DNA of 64,000 nucleotides, from assembly GCF_006716785.1 (NCBI RefSeq), contig NZ_VFPQ01000001.1, forward strand, positions 4,216,001-4,280,000, given 5' to 3'. Under the pieces are notes generated by a model. The model was given only the letters and a program-made list of their open reading frames with translations, ran no database searches and was not told the DNA's origin. Of this stretch, positions 26,055 through 36,600 are shown piece after piece; position 1 is the first letter of the stretch; every line of letters begins with the position of its first letter. The translations under genes were made by a program, and so were the position numbers. The DNA comes from Thermopolyspora flexuosa. Its GTDB lineage: Bacteria; Actinomycetota; Actinomycetes; Streptosporangiales; Streptosporangiaceae.

Positions 26055-26164
26055 GCGCTCCTGCCGGCATCCGGCGTCCTGCGCCGGACCCGCGCCGCCG
26101 GCCGCCTAGGCCCGGCCTGCGGCCTCCGGACGACGGCGCGGGCCGGAGCCGGGACCGGGCCGGC

Positions 26165-27250
26165 TCAGAGCTCGACCACCGACCGCAGCACCTCGCCGCG
26201 GTGCATCTTGGCGAAGGCCTCCTCCACCTGGTCGAGCCGGATCGTCTCGGTCACGAACCCCTCGAGGTCGAGCCGGCCCTGCAGGTAGAGGTCGATGAGC
26301 ATGGGGAAGTCCCGCGACGGCAGGCAGTCGCCGTACCAGGAGGACTTCAGCGCGCCGCCCCGGCCGAACACGTCGAGCAGCGGCAGCTCGATCGTCATCT
26401 CCGGGGTGGGCACGCCGACGAGCACCACGGTGCCCGCGAGGTCGCGGGCGTAGAACGCCTGCTTGTAGGTCTCCGGACGGCCCACCGCCTCGATCACGAC
26501 GTCGGCGCCGAACCCGCCGGTGAGCTCGCGGATCGCCTCGACCGGGTCGGTCTTGGTGGAGTTGATCGTGTGCGTGGCGCCGAACCGCTTCGCCCACTCG
26601 AGCTTGCGGTCGTCCACGTCCACCGCGATGATCTTCGCCGCGCCGGCGAGGGACGAGCCGAGGATCGCCGCGTCGCCCACGCCGCCGCAGCCGATCACCG
26701 CCACCGAGTCGCCGCGGGTCACCCCGCCGGTGTTGATCGCCGCGCCGATGCCGGCCATCACGCCGCAGCCGAGCAGGCCGGCCACGGCCGGGCGCGCGGC
26801 CGGGTCGACCTTCGTGCACTGCCCGGCGGCGACCAGCGTCTTCTCGATGAACGCGCCGATGCCGAGCGCCGGGGTGAGCTCGGTCCCGTCCTCGAGCGTC
26901 ATCTTCTGCTTCGCGTTGTGCGTGGCGAAGCAGTACCAGGGCCGCCCGCGCAGGCAGGCACGGCAGTTGCCGCACACCGCGCGCCAGTTGAGGATGACGT
27001 AGTCGCCCGGCTGCACCGTGGTCACGTCCGGGCCGACCGCCTCGACCGTACCGGCCGCCTCGTGGCCGAGCAGGAACGGGAAGTCGTCGGTGATCCCGCC
27101 CTCGCGGTAGTGCAGGTCGGTGTGGCAGACGCCGCAGGCCTGGATGTTCACCACCGCCTCGCCCGGGCCCGGGTCCGGCACGTGGACGCGCTCCACGCGC
27201 ACCGGCTCGCCCTTGGCCCTGGCGACCACACCTTGCACCTCGTACGGCAT
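26165..27250 (-). CDS. mscR: S-(hydroxymethyl)mycothiol dehydrogenase (formaldehyde detoxification)
   Basis: Zinc-dependent alcohol dehydrogenase of 361 residues. The catalytic zinc site has C42-H43 ([13 protein letters not shown]) and GHE at 62-64; the structural zinc has C93, C96, C99 and C107. The NAD-binding loop is [14 protein letters not shown]. The pattern fits the mycothiol-dependent formaldehyde dehydrogenase of actinobacteria, which oxidises the mycothiol-formaldehyde adduct and also acts as nitrosomycothiol reductase. The ATG at 27250 ([11 protein letters not shown]) has GTGAGG upstream. The beta-lactamase-fold partner often found beside it is not next to it here. The cyclase gene lies 82 bases upstream on the same strand. 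Confidence 0.88.
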   Translation of the reverse strand: MPYEVQGVVARAKGEPVRVERVHVPDPGPGEAVVNIQACGVCHTDLHYREGGITDDFPFLLGHEAAGTVEAVGPDVTTVQPGDYVILNWRAVCGNCRACLRGRPWYCFATHNAKQKMTLEDGTELTPALGIGAFIEKTLVAAGQCTKVDPAARPAVAGLLGCGVMAGIGAAINTGGVTRGDSVAVIGCGGVGDAAILGSSLAGAAKIIAVDVDDRKLEWAKRFGATHTINSTKTDPVEAIRELTGGFGADVVIEAVGRPETYKQAFYARDLAGTVVLVGVPTPEMTIELPLLDVFGRGGALKSSWYGDCLPSRDFPMLIDLYLQGRLDLEGFVTETIRLDQVEEAFAKMHRGEVLRSVVEL

Positions 27251-27332
27251 ATCGCACCTCACTTGCACTCGCCGGTGATCCCGGGGCCGGGCGTGGGGCC
27301 GTCGGCGCGCCCCGCCGTCCCGTCGGCCCGGA

Positions 27333-28397
27333 TCACCGTGCCTGTCTCGCCGACGCCTGTGCCGGCTGTTCGCCGGTCTCCCCCGCTTGTTCCCGATCCG
27401 CCGGTACGGCCCGCAGGACGTACGGCTGGATCACCCCGAAGCCACGGGCCGGCCTGCGCCTGATCTTGCAGATCTCCAGGCCGGGCACGCCGGCAAGCCC
27501 CTCCGCCATGCCGGTGTCGATGATGATCGTTCCTGGCCGGGCGATCGCGGTGAGCCGCGCCGCCAGGTTCACCGTGGGGCCGAAGACGTCGCCCATCACG
27601 GGCAGGATCGGGCCGTAGGCGAGGCCGACCCGGACGTCCGGCCCGTCGTGCCGCTCCCGCACCGCGTCGGCGAGCTCCAGCGCGATCGCCGCCGCGGCCG
27701 GCGGGTCCTGGGCGGTGAACAGCACCTCGTCGCCGAGCGCCTTCACCAGCCGCCCGCCCCGCGCCGCGATCACGTCCGAGGCGCGGGCCTCGAAGCCCTC
27801 CACCAGCTCGGTGAGCGCCGACTCGTCGAGCTCCCGCGAGTAGCGGGTGAACGAGACCAGGTCGGCGAAGCCCACCGCGAGGGTGACGCGCGGGGACGGC
27901 GTGCCGCCCGCGAGCTCGTCGTGGGCGAGGAGGCGGTTGACGGCCGCGGCGAGCTGCACCCGCCAGACGTGCACGAGGAGCTTCTCGAAGTCCGGCAGCA
28001 GCCGTTCGGCCGTCTGCAGGAGCCGGGCGATGTCCGCGTCGGCGACCGGCTCGCCGGTGTCGGCGAGGTGGTCGAGGACGATCTCGGTCTGCCATTGGGC
28101 GAGCCGCGCGGTGGTCTGCCCGAGCGCCCGGGCCATGCGGATCACGATCTTCTCGTCGAGCAGGCCCTCCTCGAGCAGCACGCCGATGCGGCGCAGCGCG
28201 GCGACGTCGGCGTCGCTGAACGCGATCGCGTCGTCCGCGGGGGCGGCGAACCCCAGCGCGCGCCAGATGCGGGCGGCCAGCTCCGACGGCACCCCGGCCG
28301 CCGCGGCGACCTGGTGCCGGGTGTGGCGAGCGGGTGGACCGAGGAACACGCGCTCAATGTCCTCCGCCGTCGGCCGCTTCGCCGGAACCTCATTCAT
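27333..28397 (-). CDS. Class III adenylate cyclase, soluble (Rv2212-like)
   Basis: Protein of 354 residues. The N-terminal 165 residues are helical and regulatory, as in Rv2212 of Mycobacterium tuberculosis. The catalytic domain at about 170-330 holds the metal aspartates D179 ([11 protein letters not shown]) and D223 (KALGDEVLF), the adenine-selecting lysine K219, and the transition-state residues in NLAARL. All key residues are present, so it should make cAMP as a dimer. The coding-strand TATAAA ends 7 bases before the ATG at 28397 and no ribosome site is visible, which suggests a leaderless transcript. A disordered Gln/Ala/Arg tail ends the protein. Confidence 0.85.
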   Translation of the reverse strand: MNEVPAKRPTAEDIERVFLGPPARHTRHQVAAAAGVPSELAARIWRALGFAAPADDAIAFSDADVAALRRIGVLLEEGLLDEKIVIRMARALGQTTARLAQWQTEIVLDHLADTGEPVADADIARLLQTAERLLPDFEKLLVHVWRVQLAAAVNRLLAHDELAGGTPSPRVTLAVGFADLVSFTRYSRELDESALTELVEGFEARASDVIAARGGRLVKALGDEVLFTAQDPPAAAAIALELADAVRERHDGPDVRVGLAYGPILPVMGDVFGPTVNLAARLTAIARPGTIIIDTGMAEGLAGVPGLEICKIRRRPARGFGVIQPYVLRAVPADREQAGETGEQPAQASARQAR

Positions 28398-28433
28398 TGC
28401 TTTGTTTATATCGTTTGCCGGGACCGCTGTCGC

Positions 28434-28946
28434 TCACCGTCCGTCCACCTGCCCGTCCGCCGCGTCCTCCACCAGCCGGAACAGCTCGGACCGCACCAGC
28501 TGGATGCGCGGGACGTCGGTCAGCCGGAGGTCGCCGGTGTCGGACGCCGACTCCACCACCAGGGTGCCGCATCCGAGGATGCGTTCGAGCAGGCGCTGGT
28601 CCGAGCTCACGCTGCTGACCTTGGCGAGCGGGATGTCGTCCTGGGACTTGTTGAGGATGCCGGTGCTGATGGAGAACCGGTGCGTGGTGAGCGTGTACGA
28701 CGTGGTCACCCAGCGCAGGTAGGGCACGAGCGCCCACCAGACGAGCAGGATCACGACCACCGCGGTGACCGCGATCCGGGCGTAGCCGGTGTACGGCTCG
28801 CCGCCGGGGATGAGCAGGAAGGCGGTCACGAGGGCGGCGAGGAGGATGACGACCGCGAGGACCGGCCGCACCAGCCGCTTCCAGTGCGGGTGGAACGAGT
28901 GCACCACGCGCTCGCCCTCGGTCAGGTGATGCTCGGGGATTCCCAT
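28434..28946 (-). CDS. Membrane protein with bacterial PH domain (bPH2, YdbS-like)
   Basis: Protein of 170 residues. Two membrane helices at about 27-45 and 58-78 are followed by a bPH2 domain with the usual TTSYTLTTHRFSISTGILNKSQDDIPLAKVSSVS run (TLTTHRF and DIPLAKV being the hallmarks). Its role is not known; related proteins affect envelope stress or competence. The ATG at 28946 begins MGIPEHHLTEGERV. It lies 36 bases upstream of the cyclase gene on the same strand. The cyclase seems to have its own promoter. Confidence 0.8.
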   Translation of the reverse strand: MGIPEHHLTEGERVVHSFHPHWKRLVRPVLAVVILLAALVTAFLLIPGGEPYTGYARIAVTAVVVILLVWWALVPYLRWVTTSYTLTTHRFSISTGILNKSQDDIPLAKVSSVSSDQRLLERILGCGTLVVESASDTGDLRLTDVPRIQLVRSELFRLVEDAADGQVDGR

Positions 28947-28997
28947 GCGGCACATCGTGGCACGGCGCGGGCCGCGCCGTCCGCCCCCTCGTCCGCC

Positions 28998-29027
28998 CTG
29001 TGGACAACTCTCCGCCGCCGTCCACAG
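28998..29027. promoter_or_regulatory. Inverted repeat CTGTGGAC...GTCCACAG including a DnaA-box sequence
   Basis: 8-bp inverted repeat with a 14-base spacer; the left arm plus the next two bases reads TGTGGACAA (28999-29007), an exact actinobacterial DnaA box on the minus strand. It lies about 52 bases upstream of the PH-domain gene start. Confidence 0.4.
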
Positions 29028-29167
29028 CGGCCGTCCCGAGCGCCCCGCAGGGACGGTGCTTAGTCCCGCGCTCCGGTGGAGGGCCGCATTCCGCGCCGCG
29101 CACGGGGTTTCACTCCACACGCCCCGCGGGGTGTCGCATCCGCGCTTCGCACCGGCGGTCCGGGCGA

Positions 29168-29182
29168 GGTGACGGCGTCACC
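29168..29182 (-). terminator. Short stem-loop downstream of birA
   Basis: GGTGAC-GGC-GTCACC, 6-bp stem with a 3-base loop, 35 bases past the birA stop at 29217. The 270-base spacer between birA and the PH gene holds no supported gene. Confidence 0.35.
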
Positions 29183-29216
29183 CCGCCGGCCTGCCGCACC
29201 GGATCACCGGGCCGGT

Positions 29217-30050
29217 TCACCGTGCCGGCCGTACGTGCACGACCTCCCCGGCGCTCACCGCCCGCTCCCCGTCGCCGGTGCGGACCAGCAGGCACCCGGA
29301 CTCGTCCACCCCCGTGGCCGTGCCGGTGAGCACCCGGTCGCCGGGCAGCTCGACCCGCACCTCGCGGCCGACCGTGGCGCTCGCGGCCAGATAGGCCGAG
29401 CGCAGCCCGGCCGCGTCCGCGTCGCCGCCCGCGGCCGTCCAGTCCCGGTAGTGCCGCTCGATCTCGCGCAGCACGGCCCGCAGCAGCGGGTCCCGGTCGG
29501 TGCACGCGGCCTTCTCCACCGCGAGCGAGGTCGCGGTCGGCACCGGCAGCTCGTCCGGGCGCAGGCTCACGTTGAGCCCCATGCCCACCACGATCGCGGC
29601 GTCGCCGCCGGAGTCCACCCGCTCGGCGAGCACCCCGGCGAGCTTGCGCTCCCCGGCCAGCAGGTCGTTGGGCCACTTCAGCCGCACGTCGACCTCGGCG
29701 ATCCGCCGTACCGCGGTGGCCCCGGCCACGCCGACGAGCAGCGGCAGCCACCCCAGCCGCGCGGGCGGCACCCGCGGCCGCAGCAGCACCGAGAACATCA
29801 GCCCGGACCGCGGCGGCGCCGACCAGGTACGGCCCAGCCGTCCCCGCCCGGCGGACTGGTACTCGGTGACGAGCACGGTGCCCTCCGGCGCGCCCGCCCG
29901 CGCCGCGTCGGCGAGGTCGGCGTTGGTCGACCCGGTGCGCCCGACGACGGTGAGCGACGACCACAGCGACCCGGGTCGGACGAGCGCGCGCGTCAGCGCC
30001 CGCTGGGACAGCGGCGGGCGGTCGAGATCGGTGTACGGCGATTCCTCCAC
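29217..30050 (-). CDS. birA: Biotin--[acetyl-CoA-carboxylase] ligase, monofunctional
   Basis: Protein of 277 residues. The biotinyl-AMP loop is GRGRLGRTWSAPP, and the lysine motif LKWPNDLLAGERKLAGVL follows. No N-terminal DNA-binding domain is present, so this is a group I ligase without the repressor role of E. coli BirA. It adds biotin to the carrier subunit of acyl-CoA carboxylases, which fits the carboxylase beta and epsilon genes 3 kb away. The GTG at 30050 lies 49 bases after the ppc stop on the same strand. Confidence 0.92.
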   Translation of the reverse strand: MEESPYTDLDRPPLSQRALTRALVRPGSLWSSLTVVGRTGSTNADLADAARAGAPEGTVLVTEYQSAGRGRLGRTWSAPPRSGLMFSVLLRPRVPPARLGWLPLLVGVAGATAVRRIAEVDVRLKWPNDLLAGERKLAGVLAERVDSGGDAAIVVGMGLNVSLRPDELPVPTATSLAVEKAACTDRDPLLRAVLREIERHYRDWTAAGGDADAAGLRSAYLAASATVGREVRVELPGDRVLTGTATGVDESGCLLVRTGDGERAVSAGEVVHVRPAR

Positions 30051-30099
30051 CCGCCCATCCTGCCCGGTCGCGGCGACCGCTCCGGCCGGGCCGGGCGGA

Positions 30100-32727
30100 T
30101 CACCCGGTGTTCTGCAGCCCGGCGGCCACGCCGTTCACCGAGAGCAGCAGCAGCGTGGAGAGCCGGTCGCGCTCGTGCTCGCTCAGCTCGCCGTTCGCCC
30201 GCAGCGCGGACAGCGCGCGCAGCTGCAGGTGGGACAGGGCGTCCACGTACGGGTTGCGGAGCTGCACCGCGCGGGAGAGCACCCGCCGGTTCTCCAGCAG
30301 CCGCGAGTGCCCGGTCACCTCGAGCACGAGCCGCATGGTGAGGTCGTACTCGGCGAGCACCCGCTGGGTGAAGTCCTCCCGGCCGCCGAGCGACAGGTAC
30401 CGCTCGGCGATCGCCCGGTCGGTCTTCGCCAGCGACATCTCGGCGTTGTCGATCAGCGAGTTGAACAGCGGCCACTCGTGGTAGGCACGGCGCAGCTCGT
30501 CGAGGTCGTCCACGGCGGCCAGGCCGCTGCCGAGGCCGTACCAGCCGGGCAGGTTGACCCGGGTCTGCGCCCAGGCGAACACCCACGGGATCGCCCGCAG
30601 GTCGTCGAGCGAGCGCGGGGCGCCGAGCCCGCGCCGCGGCGGCCGGGAGCCGAGCCGCAGCGAGCCGATCTCCTCCAGCGGGCTGACCAGTGCGAACCAC
30701 TCGGGGAAGCCCGGCGCCTCGGTGAGCGCGCGGTACGCCCGCTCGGAGGCGTACGCGACCCGCTCGGCGAGCGCGCGGAACCGGGAGGCGGCCTTGCGGG
30801 CGCGGTCCTCCACGCTTGGCGTGGAGGCGAGCATGACCGCGTTCGTCACCTGCTCGATGTGCCGCCGGGCGATCGCCATGTGGCCGTACCGGGCGAAGAT
30901 CACCTCACCCTGCTCGGTGACCTTGAACCGGCCCGCGACCGACCCGGGCGCCTGGGCGAGCACCGCCCGGTTCGCCGGGCCGCCGCCGCGCCCGAGCGCG
31001 CCGCCGCGGCCGTGGAACAGGGTGAGCCTGATGTCGTTCGCCGCGGCCCACTCGGCGAGCTCGGCCTGCGCGTCGTACAGCTTGAGCGTCGCCGCGGTCG
31101 GGCCGAGCTCCTTGGCCGAGTCGGAGTAGCCGAGCATCACCTCCAGCCGCCGGCCGTTCTCCGCCAGGCGGCGCTGGACCGCGGGCAGCTCGAGCATGCC
31201 GGACAGCACGTGCGGCGCGTTGTCGAGGTCCTCGCCGGACTCGAACAGCGGCACCACGTCGAGCGTCGGGGCGCGCTCGCCCATGGCGTGCTCGGCGAGC
31301 TCGTAGACCGCGGCGACGTCCTCGGCCGAGCGGGTGAACGACACCACGTACCGGGAGCAGGCGGCCACGCCGAACCGCTCCTGGATCCAGGCGACCGTCC
31401 GGATCGTGGCGAGCACCTCCTCGGTGCGCTCGGACAGCGGCCCGCCGCTCCGGATCTCGGCGAGCGCCGCCTCGTGCACCTGGGAGTGCTGCCGGATCTC
31501 CAGCTCGGCGAGGTGGAAGCCGAACGTCTCCACCTGCCAGATGAGGTTCTGCAGCTCGCCGTACGCCTGCCGGACCGCCCCGGCGGCGGCGAGCGAGCGC
31601 TGGCACAGCCGCAGGTCCTCCAGGAACGCGTCGGCCGAGCGGTAGGCGAGGTCGAGGTCGCGCCGCCGGGTGGCGCCGATGCGGTGGGCGCAGAACAGCA
31701 GCCACTGCCGGTGCGGCTCGCGCGGCGAGCGCATGGCGAGCTCGGCGAGCAGGTCGGGGTGGTCGCCCTCGGCGTGGGCGAGCGCGGCGCGCAGCTCGGG
31801 CGAGGCCGGGGTGTCGCCGTCGGAGAGGGTGAGGGTACGGCCGATGCGGGTGGTGGCGTTCTCCAGCGCGATCAGCACGTGCTCGGCCTGGATGAGCAGG
31901 GCCTCGCGGGTCTTCTTCGCGGTGACGTTGGGGTTGCCGTCCCGGTCGCCGCCGATCCAGCTGCCGTACCGGATGAACGGCCGGGCGAGCGGCGGGCGGG
32001 TCCCGGAGCCGTCGGCGAGCGCGTCGTCGAGGGCCCGGTAGATCACCGGCACCACCCGGAACAGCGTCTCGTCGAACATCGCCATCGCGGTGCGGACCTC
32101 GTCGAGCGGGTCGAGCGGGGTCGCCCGCAGCTGCGCGGTCCGCCACAGCAGGTCGATCTCCTCCAGCAGCCGCCGCCGGGCCTCGCGGCGTTCCCCCGCG
32201 CCCGCGCCGGGCGCGTTGTAGGCGGCGAGCTGGGCGCTGATGCGCTGGATCGCGGTGACGACGGCGCGGCGCCGTGCCTCGGTCGGGTGGGCGGTGAGCA
32301 CCGGGTGGTAGACGAGCTCGTCGACGAGGTGCTGGAGCCGCTCCGGCCCGAGGTCCTTGCGCAGCTCCCGCACCGCCGCGGCGATCGACTCCGGCTGCAC
32401 GGCCTCCTCGGTGTCGCGCCGCCGGAGCGTACGGATGCGGTAATGTTCCTCGGCGAGATTGGCGAGGTGGAAGTAACAGGTGAACGCACGGGCGATCTGC
32501 ACCGCGCGGTCGAGCGGCCACGCCGCGACCATCTCGGCCACCTCGTCCGCGGACACCTCGCCCCGGCGGGCGCCGATCACGGCCTTGCGCAGCCGTTCCA
32601 CGTCCTCGAGCAGGTCCGGACCGCCGCTCTCGGCGATGACCTGACCCAGTAGCTCACCGAGCAGCCGCACGTCGGCCCGCATCTCCTCGGGCATCTCGGC
32701 GGCCACGCTCTGCCTGCCTACGGCCAT
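30100..32727 (-). CDS. ppc: Phosphoenolpyruvate carboxylase
   Basis: Protein of 875 residues, the usual bacterial length. It has the catalytic-histidine signature VLTAHPTEARRRAV, GSWIGGDRDGNPNVT, the lysine motif GYSDSAKELG and the glycine loop FHGRGGALGRGGGP, and ends with the conserved LQNTG. It converts PEP and bicarbonate to oxaloacetate to refill the TCA cycle. I chose the ATG at 32727 (MAVGRQSV); the frame is open far upstream only because the opposite-strand carboxylase gene lacks stops in that phase. A dre-like operator lies in the divergent spacer, 51 bases before this start. Confidence 0.96.
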   Translation of the reverse strand: MAVGRQSVAAEMPEEMRADVRLLGELLGQVIAESGGPDLLEDVERLRKAVIGARRGEVSADEVAEMVAAWPLDRAVQIARAFTCYFHLANLAEEHYRIRTLRRRDTEEAVQPESIAAAVRELRKDLGPERLQHLVDELVYHPVLTAHPTEARRRAVVTAIQRISAQLAAYNAPGAGAGERREARRRLLEEIDLLWRTAQLRATPLDPLDEVRTAMAMFDETLFRVVPVIYRALDDALADGSGTRPPLARPFIRYGSWIGGDRDGNPNVTAKKTREALLIQAEHVLIALENATTRIGRTLTLSDGDTPASPELRAALAHAEGDHPDLLAELAMRSPREPHRQWLLFCAHRIGATRRRDLDLAYRSADAFLEDLRLCQRSLAAAGAVRQAYGELQNLIWQVETFGFHLAELEIRQHSQVHEAALAEIRSGGPLSERTEEVLATIRTVAWIQERFGVAACSRYVVSFTRSAEDVAAVYELAEHAMGERAPTLDVVPLFESGEDLDNAPHVLSGMLELPAVQRRLAENGRRLEVMLGYSDSAKELGPTAATLKLYDAQAELAEWAAANDIRLTLFHGRGGALGRGGGPANRAVLAQAPGSVAGRFKVTEQGEVIFARYGHMAIARRHIEQVTNAVMLASTPSVEDRARKAASRFRALAERVAYASERAYRALTEAPGFPEWFALVSPLEEIGSLRLGSRPPRRGLGAPRSLDDLRAIPWVFAWAQTRVNLPGWYGLGSGLAAVDDLDELRRAYHEWPLFNSLIDNAEMSLAKTDRAIAERYLSLGGREDFTQRVLAEYDLTMRLVLEVTGHSRLLENRRVLSRAVQLRNPYVDALSHLQLRALSALRANGELSEHERDRLSTLLLLSVNGVAAGLQNTG

Positions 32728-32777
32728 GTCTCGAAGGGTATCGAGTCCGCTTTCGTACGTTGTGAGCCGACCCCCCG

Positions 32778-32793
32778 ATTGGACTAGACCACT
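32778..32793. promoter_or_regulatory. DasR-type dre-like GntR operator between ppc and the carboxylase gene
   Basis: ATTGGACTAGACCACT agrees at 14 of 16 positions with the dre consensus AGTGGTCTAGACCACT as I recall it. The overlapping GACCA-C-TGGTC (32787-32797) adds another inverted repeat. It sits between the divergent ppc (start 32727) and acyl-CoA carboxylase (start 32911) genes and could act on both. Confidence 0.55.
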
Positions 32794-32910
32794 GGTCAGC
32801 GCCGGTCCGGCCGGTGAAACGATCACTACCCGGTCGTAACTTCCGGCACACCGTCCCGATCGCGGGGTGTGCCCGCAGGTCGCGCGGCCGGGAGGGCTAC
32901 GCTGTGCGCC

Positions 32911-34533
<1,623 letters not shown>

Positions 34534-34568
34534 CGGCCCGCTCCGCACCGCGCACGTGTCGGTGCGCT

Positions 34569-34597
34569 TTGACAGGGCCGCCGCCACTCCCTACGGT
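34569..34597 (+). promoter_or_regulatory. Sigma-70-type promoter upstream of accE
   Basis: TTGACA (34569-34574), a 17-base spacer, then TACGGT (34592-34597): a near-ideal housekeeping promoter 97 bases before the accE start. The -10 lies in a CACTCC/GGAGTG stem (34585-34603), which may bind a regulator. It lets accE be made apart from the beta subunit gene. Confidence 0.55.
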
Positions 34598-34693
34598 GGA
34601 GTGACAGAGCGCATTCGAAAGGTCACATTCGGTCATCCGATCCGGTGCGGGTGGCGGCGCACCGGGCCGGAGGCCGGCTGGGAAGGAGGCCAG

Positions 34694-34918
34694 GTGTCCG
34701 AGAACGACGAGCCCGGCGGGGACCGGCCCCGCCTGCGGGTGATCCGGGGCGACGCCACGCCCGAGGAGATCGCCGCACTCGTCGTGGCGCTCGCCACGCG
34801 GACCGCCGCGCCCGCGAAGCCGCCGGTGCGCCCCCGGGCGAACTGGCGGCGTCCGGTGCTGCGCGCCCCGCTCGCGCACGGCCCGGGAGCATGGAGGGCG
34901 AGCGCACTCCCCCGCTAG
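34694..34918 (+). CDS. accE: Acyl-CoA carboxylase epsilon subunit
   Basis: Protein of 74 residues. The family motif LRVIRGDATPEEIAALVVALA is clear and is followed by a Pro/Arg-rich end. The epsilon subunit binds and tightens the alpha-beta carboxylase complex in actinobacteria. The GTG at 34694 has GGAAGGAGG, an excellent site; longer in-frame starts lack one. It lies 160 bases after the beta subunit gene with a promoter between them. Confidence 0.88.
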   Translation: MSENDEPGGDRPRLRVIRGDATPEEIAALVVALATRTAAPAKPPVRPRANWRRPVLRAPLAHGPGAWRASALPR

Positions 34919-34940
34919 ATGCCCGGAAGAGGGTGTCAAG

Positions 34941-34960
34941 TAGTCCAAGAGTTGGGACTA
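34941..34960 (+). promoter_or_regulatory. Inverted repeat TAGTCC-N8-GGACTA upstream of the NYN gene
   Basis: Perfect 6-bp arms with an 8-base spacer, immediately before an AT-rich TATCTATGAAAG that could serve as a -10 region. It ends 54 bases before the NYN start. Confidence 0.35.
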
Positions 34961-35014
34961 TCTATGAAAGGGGGACGGACCGAGTACGCACCGAGCAGAG
35001 GCCTGGAGGAGAGC

Positions 35015-35944
35015 ATGGGCACCCCGGACCTCACGGCCTATCGGGCAATGGCGAAGTACGCGATTCTCGTCGACGTCGGATACCTGTACGCCGCGGCCGG
35101 CGAGGTCCTGCTCGGCGCGAAGGAGCGCAAGGAGTACCGCGTCGCCGCCGACGAGCTCATCGGCGCGCTGAAGAAGCACGCCATGGAGCGCATCCCCGGC
35201 GAGCTGCTCCGCGTCTACTGGTACGACGCGGCCCGCGACCGCGTGCCCACCGTCGACCAGCGCGTCATCGCCCAGCTCCCCTGGGTCAAGGTACGGCTCG
35301 GCAACCTCAATGCCCGCGGCCAGCAGAAGGGCGTCGACGCCCAGATCCGCAGCGACCTGGAGGCGCTCGCCCGCCACCACGCGGTCACCGACACCGTGCT
35401 GATCGCCGGCGACGAGGACATGGTCCCCGCGGTCGAGGCCGCCCAGGCGTTCGGCGTGCGCGTCCACCTGTGGGGGGTGGAGCCGCCGTTCGGCACGAAC
35501 CAGGCCGAGCGCCTGGTCTGGGAGGCCGACACGGTCGAGATCCTCAGCGCCGACTTCCTGCGCGCCTACTTCAGCCGCGCCCCGCAGCCGGTCGCGCCGA
35601 CCCCGGCCCAGGTGTTCGCGGGCCGCAGCCCGGTGGTGAAGCCCCCGGTCAAGTCCCCGGTCGGCCAGGTCGCCAAGCTCGGCCCGAGCCGCCCGCGGGT
35701 GGAGGAGGTCGGCGAGCACGTCGCCCAGAAGTGGATCCTCACCCGGGGCCGCGACAACATCCGCGACCTGCTGCCCGGCCCGATCCTGCCCACCGTCATC
35801 GACACCGAGCTGCTCATCGAGGCCGAGAAGGAGCTCGGCCACTCGCTGCGGCCGTACCCCGAGGCCCGGGTGTGGCTCCGGGACGGCTTCTGGGCCCGGG
35901 TCTACCGGGAGTTCGACCTCGGCGTGGGCGTATCCTCCAAGTGA
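35015..35944 (+). CDS. NYN-domain (PIN-like) nuclease
   Basis: Protein of 309 residues. The NYN fold at about 8-190 shows the acidic metal-binding set: D in ILVDVGYLY, D in GVDAQIRSDL, and the GDEDMVPAV pair. These resemble LabA/DUF88 and FLAP-like single-strand RNases. The C-terminal 90 residues contain a helical domain of the OST-HTH/associated type (VIDTELLIEAEKELG, then VWLRDGFWARVYREF), often RNA binding. The ATG at 35015 has GGAGGAG upstream. It shares TGATG with the GNAT gene. The target RNA is unknown. Confidence 0.8.
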   Translation: MGTPDLTAYRAMAKYAILVDVGYLYAAAGEVLLGAKERKEYRVAADELIGALKKHAMERIPGELLRVYWYDAARDRVPTVDQRVIAQLPWVKVRLGNLNARGQQKGVDAQIRSDLEALARHHAVTDTVLIAGDEDMVPAVEAAQAFGVRVHLWGVEPPFGTNQAERLVWEADTVEILSADFLRAYFSRAPQPVAPTPAQVFAGRSPVVKPPVKSPVGQVAKLGPSRPRVEEVGEHVAQKWILTRGRDNIRDLLPGPILPTVIDTELLIEAEKELGHSLRPYPEARVWLRDGFWARVYREFDLGVGVSSK

Positions 35945-36510
35945 TGACAACCTGTGACAACGCGGCCTCCGGTCGCACCGAGGCCGCCGGGGTGCGCGTC
36001 CGCACCGGCGACGTACGTGACGTTCCCGCCGTGCTCGCCCTCTTCGACACCGCCGTACGCTGGCTCGTCGCCCAGGGCCGTACCGGCCAGTGGGGCACCG
36101 AGCCGTTCTCCACCCGGCCGGAACGGGTACGGCAGGCCCACAACTGGGCGTCCGGCGGCGGCCTGCGCATCGCCGAGGTGGACGGCGAGGTGGCGGGCAC
36201 GATCGTGCTCGGGGACGCCCCGCACTACGCGCCGCCCGCGACCGGGCCTGAGCTGTACGTGCAGGCGTTCGTGACCGACCGGGCGCGCCGGGGGCACGGC
36301 ATCGGCGCGGCCCTGCTGGAGCGGGCGTGCGCCGAGACCGTGGCGCGCGGGCTGCCGGTGCTGCGCCTCGACTGCTGGGGCGGCGGCGACCGCGCCCTCG
36401 TGCGGTACTACGAGCGCGCCGGGTTCACCCCGACCGAGCGGTTCATGGTCGGCGAGTGGGAGGGGCAGGTGCTCGAGCGCCGGTTCCCCGGGCCCGGCGC
36501 GGCCACCTGA
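35944..36510 (+). CDS. GNAT-family N-acetyltransferase
   Basis: Protein of 188 residues. The acetyl-CoA pyrophosphate loop is RRGHGIGAALLERA at about 120-133, and the LDCWGGGDRALVRYYERAGF stretch ends the fold. The substrate amine is not known. The ATG at 35944 shares its A with the TGA of the NYN gene, so translation is coupled. The N-terminal 15 residues are outside the fold. Confidence 0.85.
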   Translation: MTTCDNAASGRTEAAGVRVRTGDVRDVPAVLALFDTAVRWLVAQGRTGQWGTEPFSTRPERVRQAHNWASGGGLRIAEVDGEVAGTIVLGDAPHYAPPATGPELYVQAFVTDRARRGHGIGAALLERACAETVARGLPVLRLDCWGGGDRALVRYYERAGFTPTERFMVGEWEGQVLERRFPGPGAAT

Positions 36511-36600
36511 CGGGACCGCGCGTGGCCGTCGTCCGCGCCGGTGCCGCGAGGTCCGTTTCCCGCGAGTCCACCGGCCCGGATCAGGGATAGCGTCGAAGAC

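Noticed and set aside
29500-32652. A plus-strand frame of about 1,050 codons across ppc
   Set aside because: It is antisense to ppc, full of Arg, Gly, Val and His runs typical of shadow frames, and matches no family.
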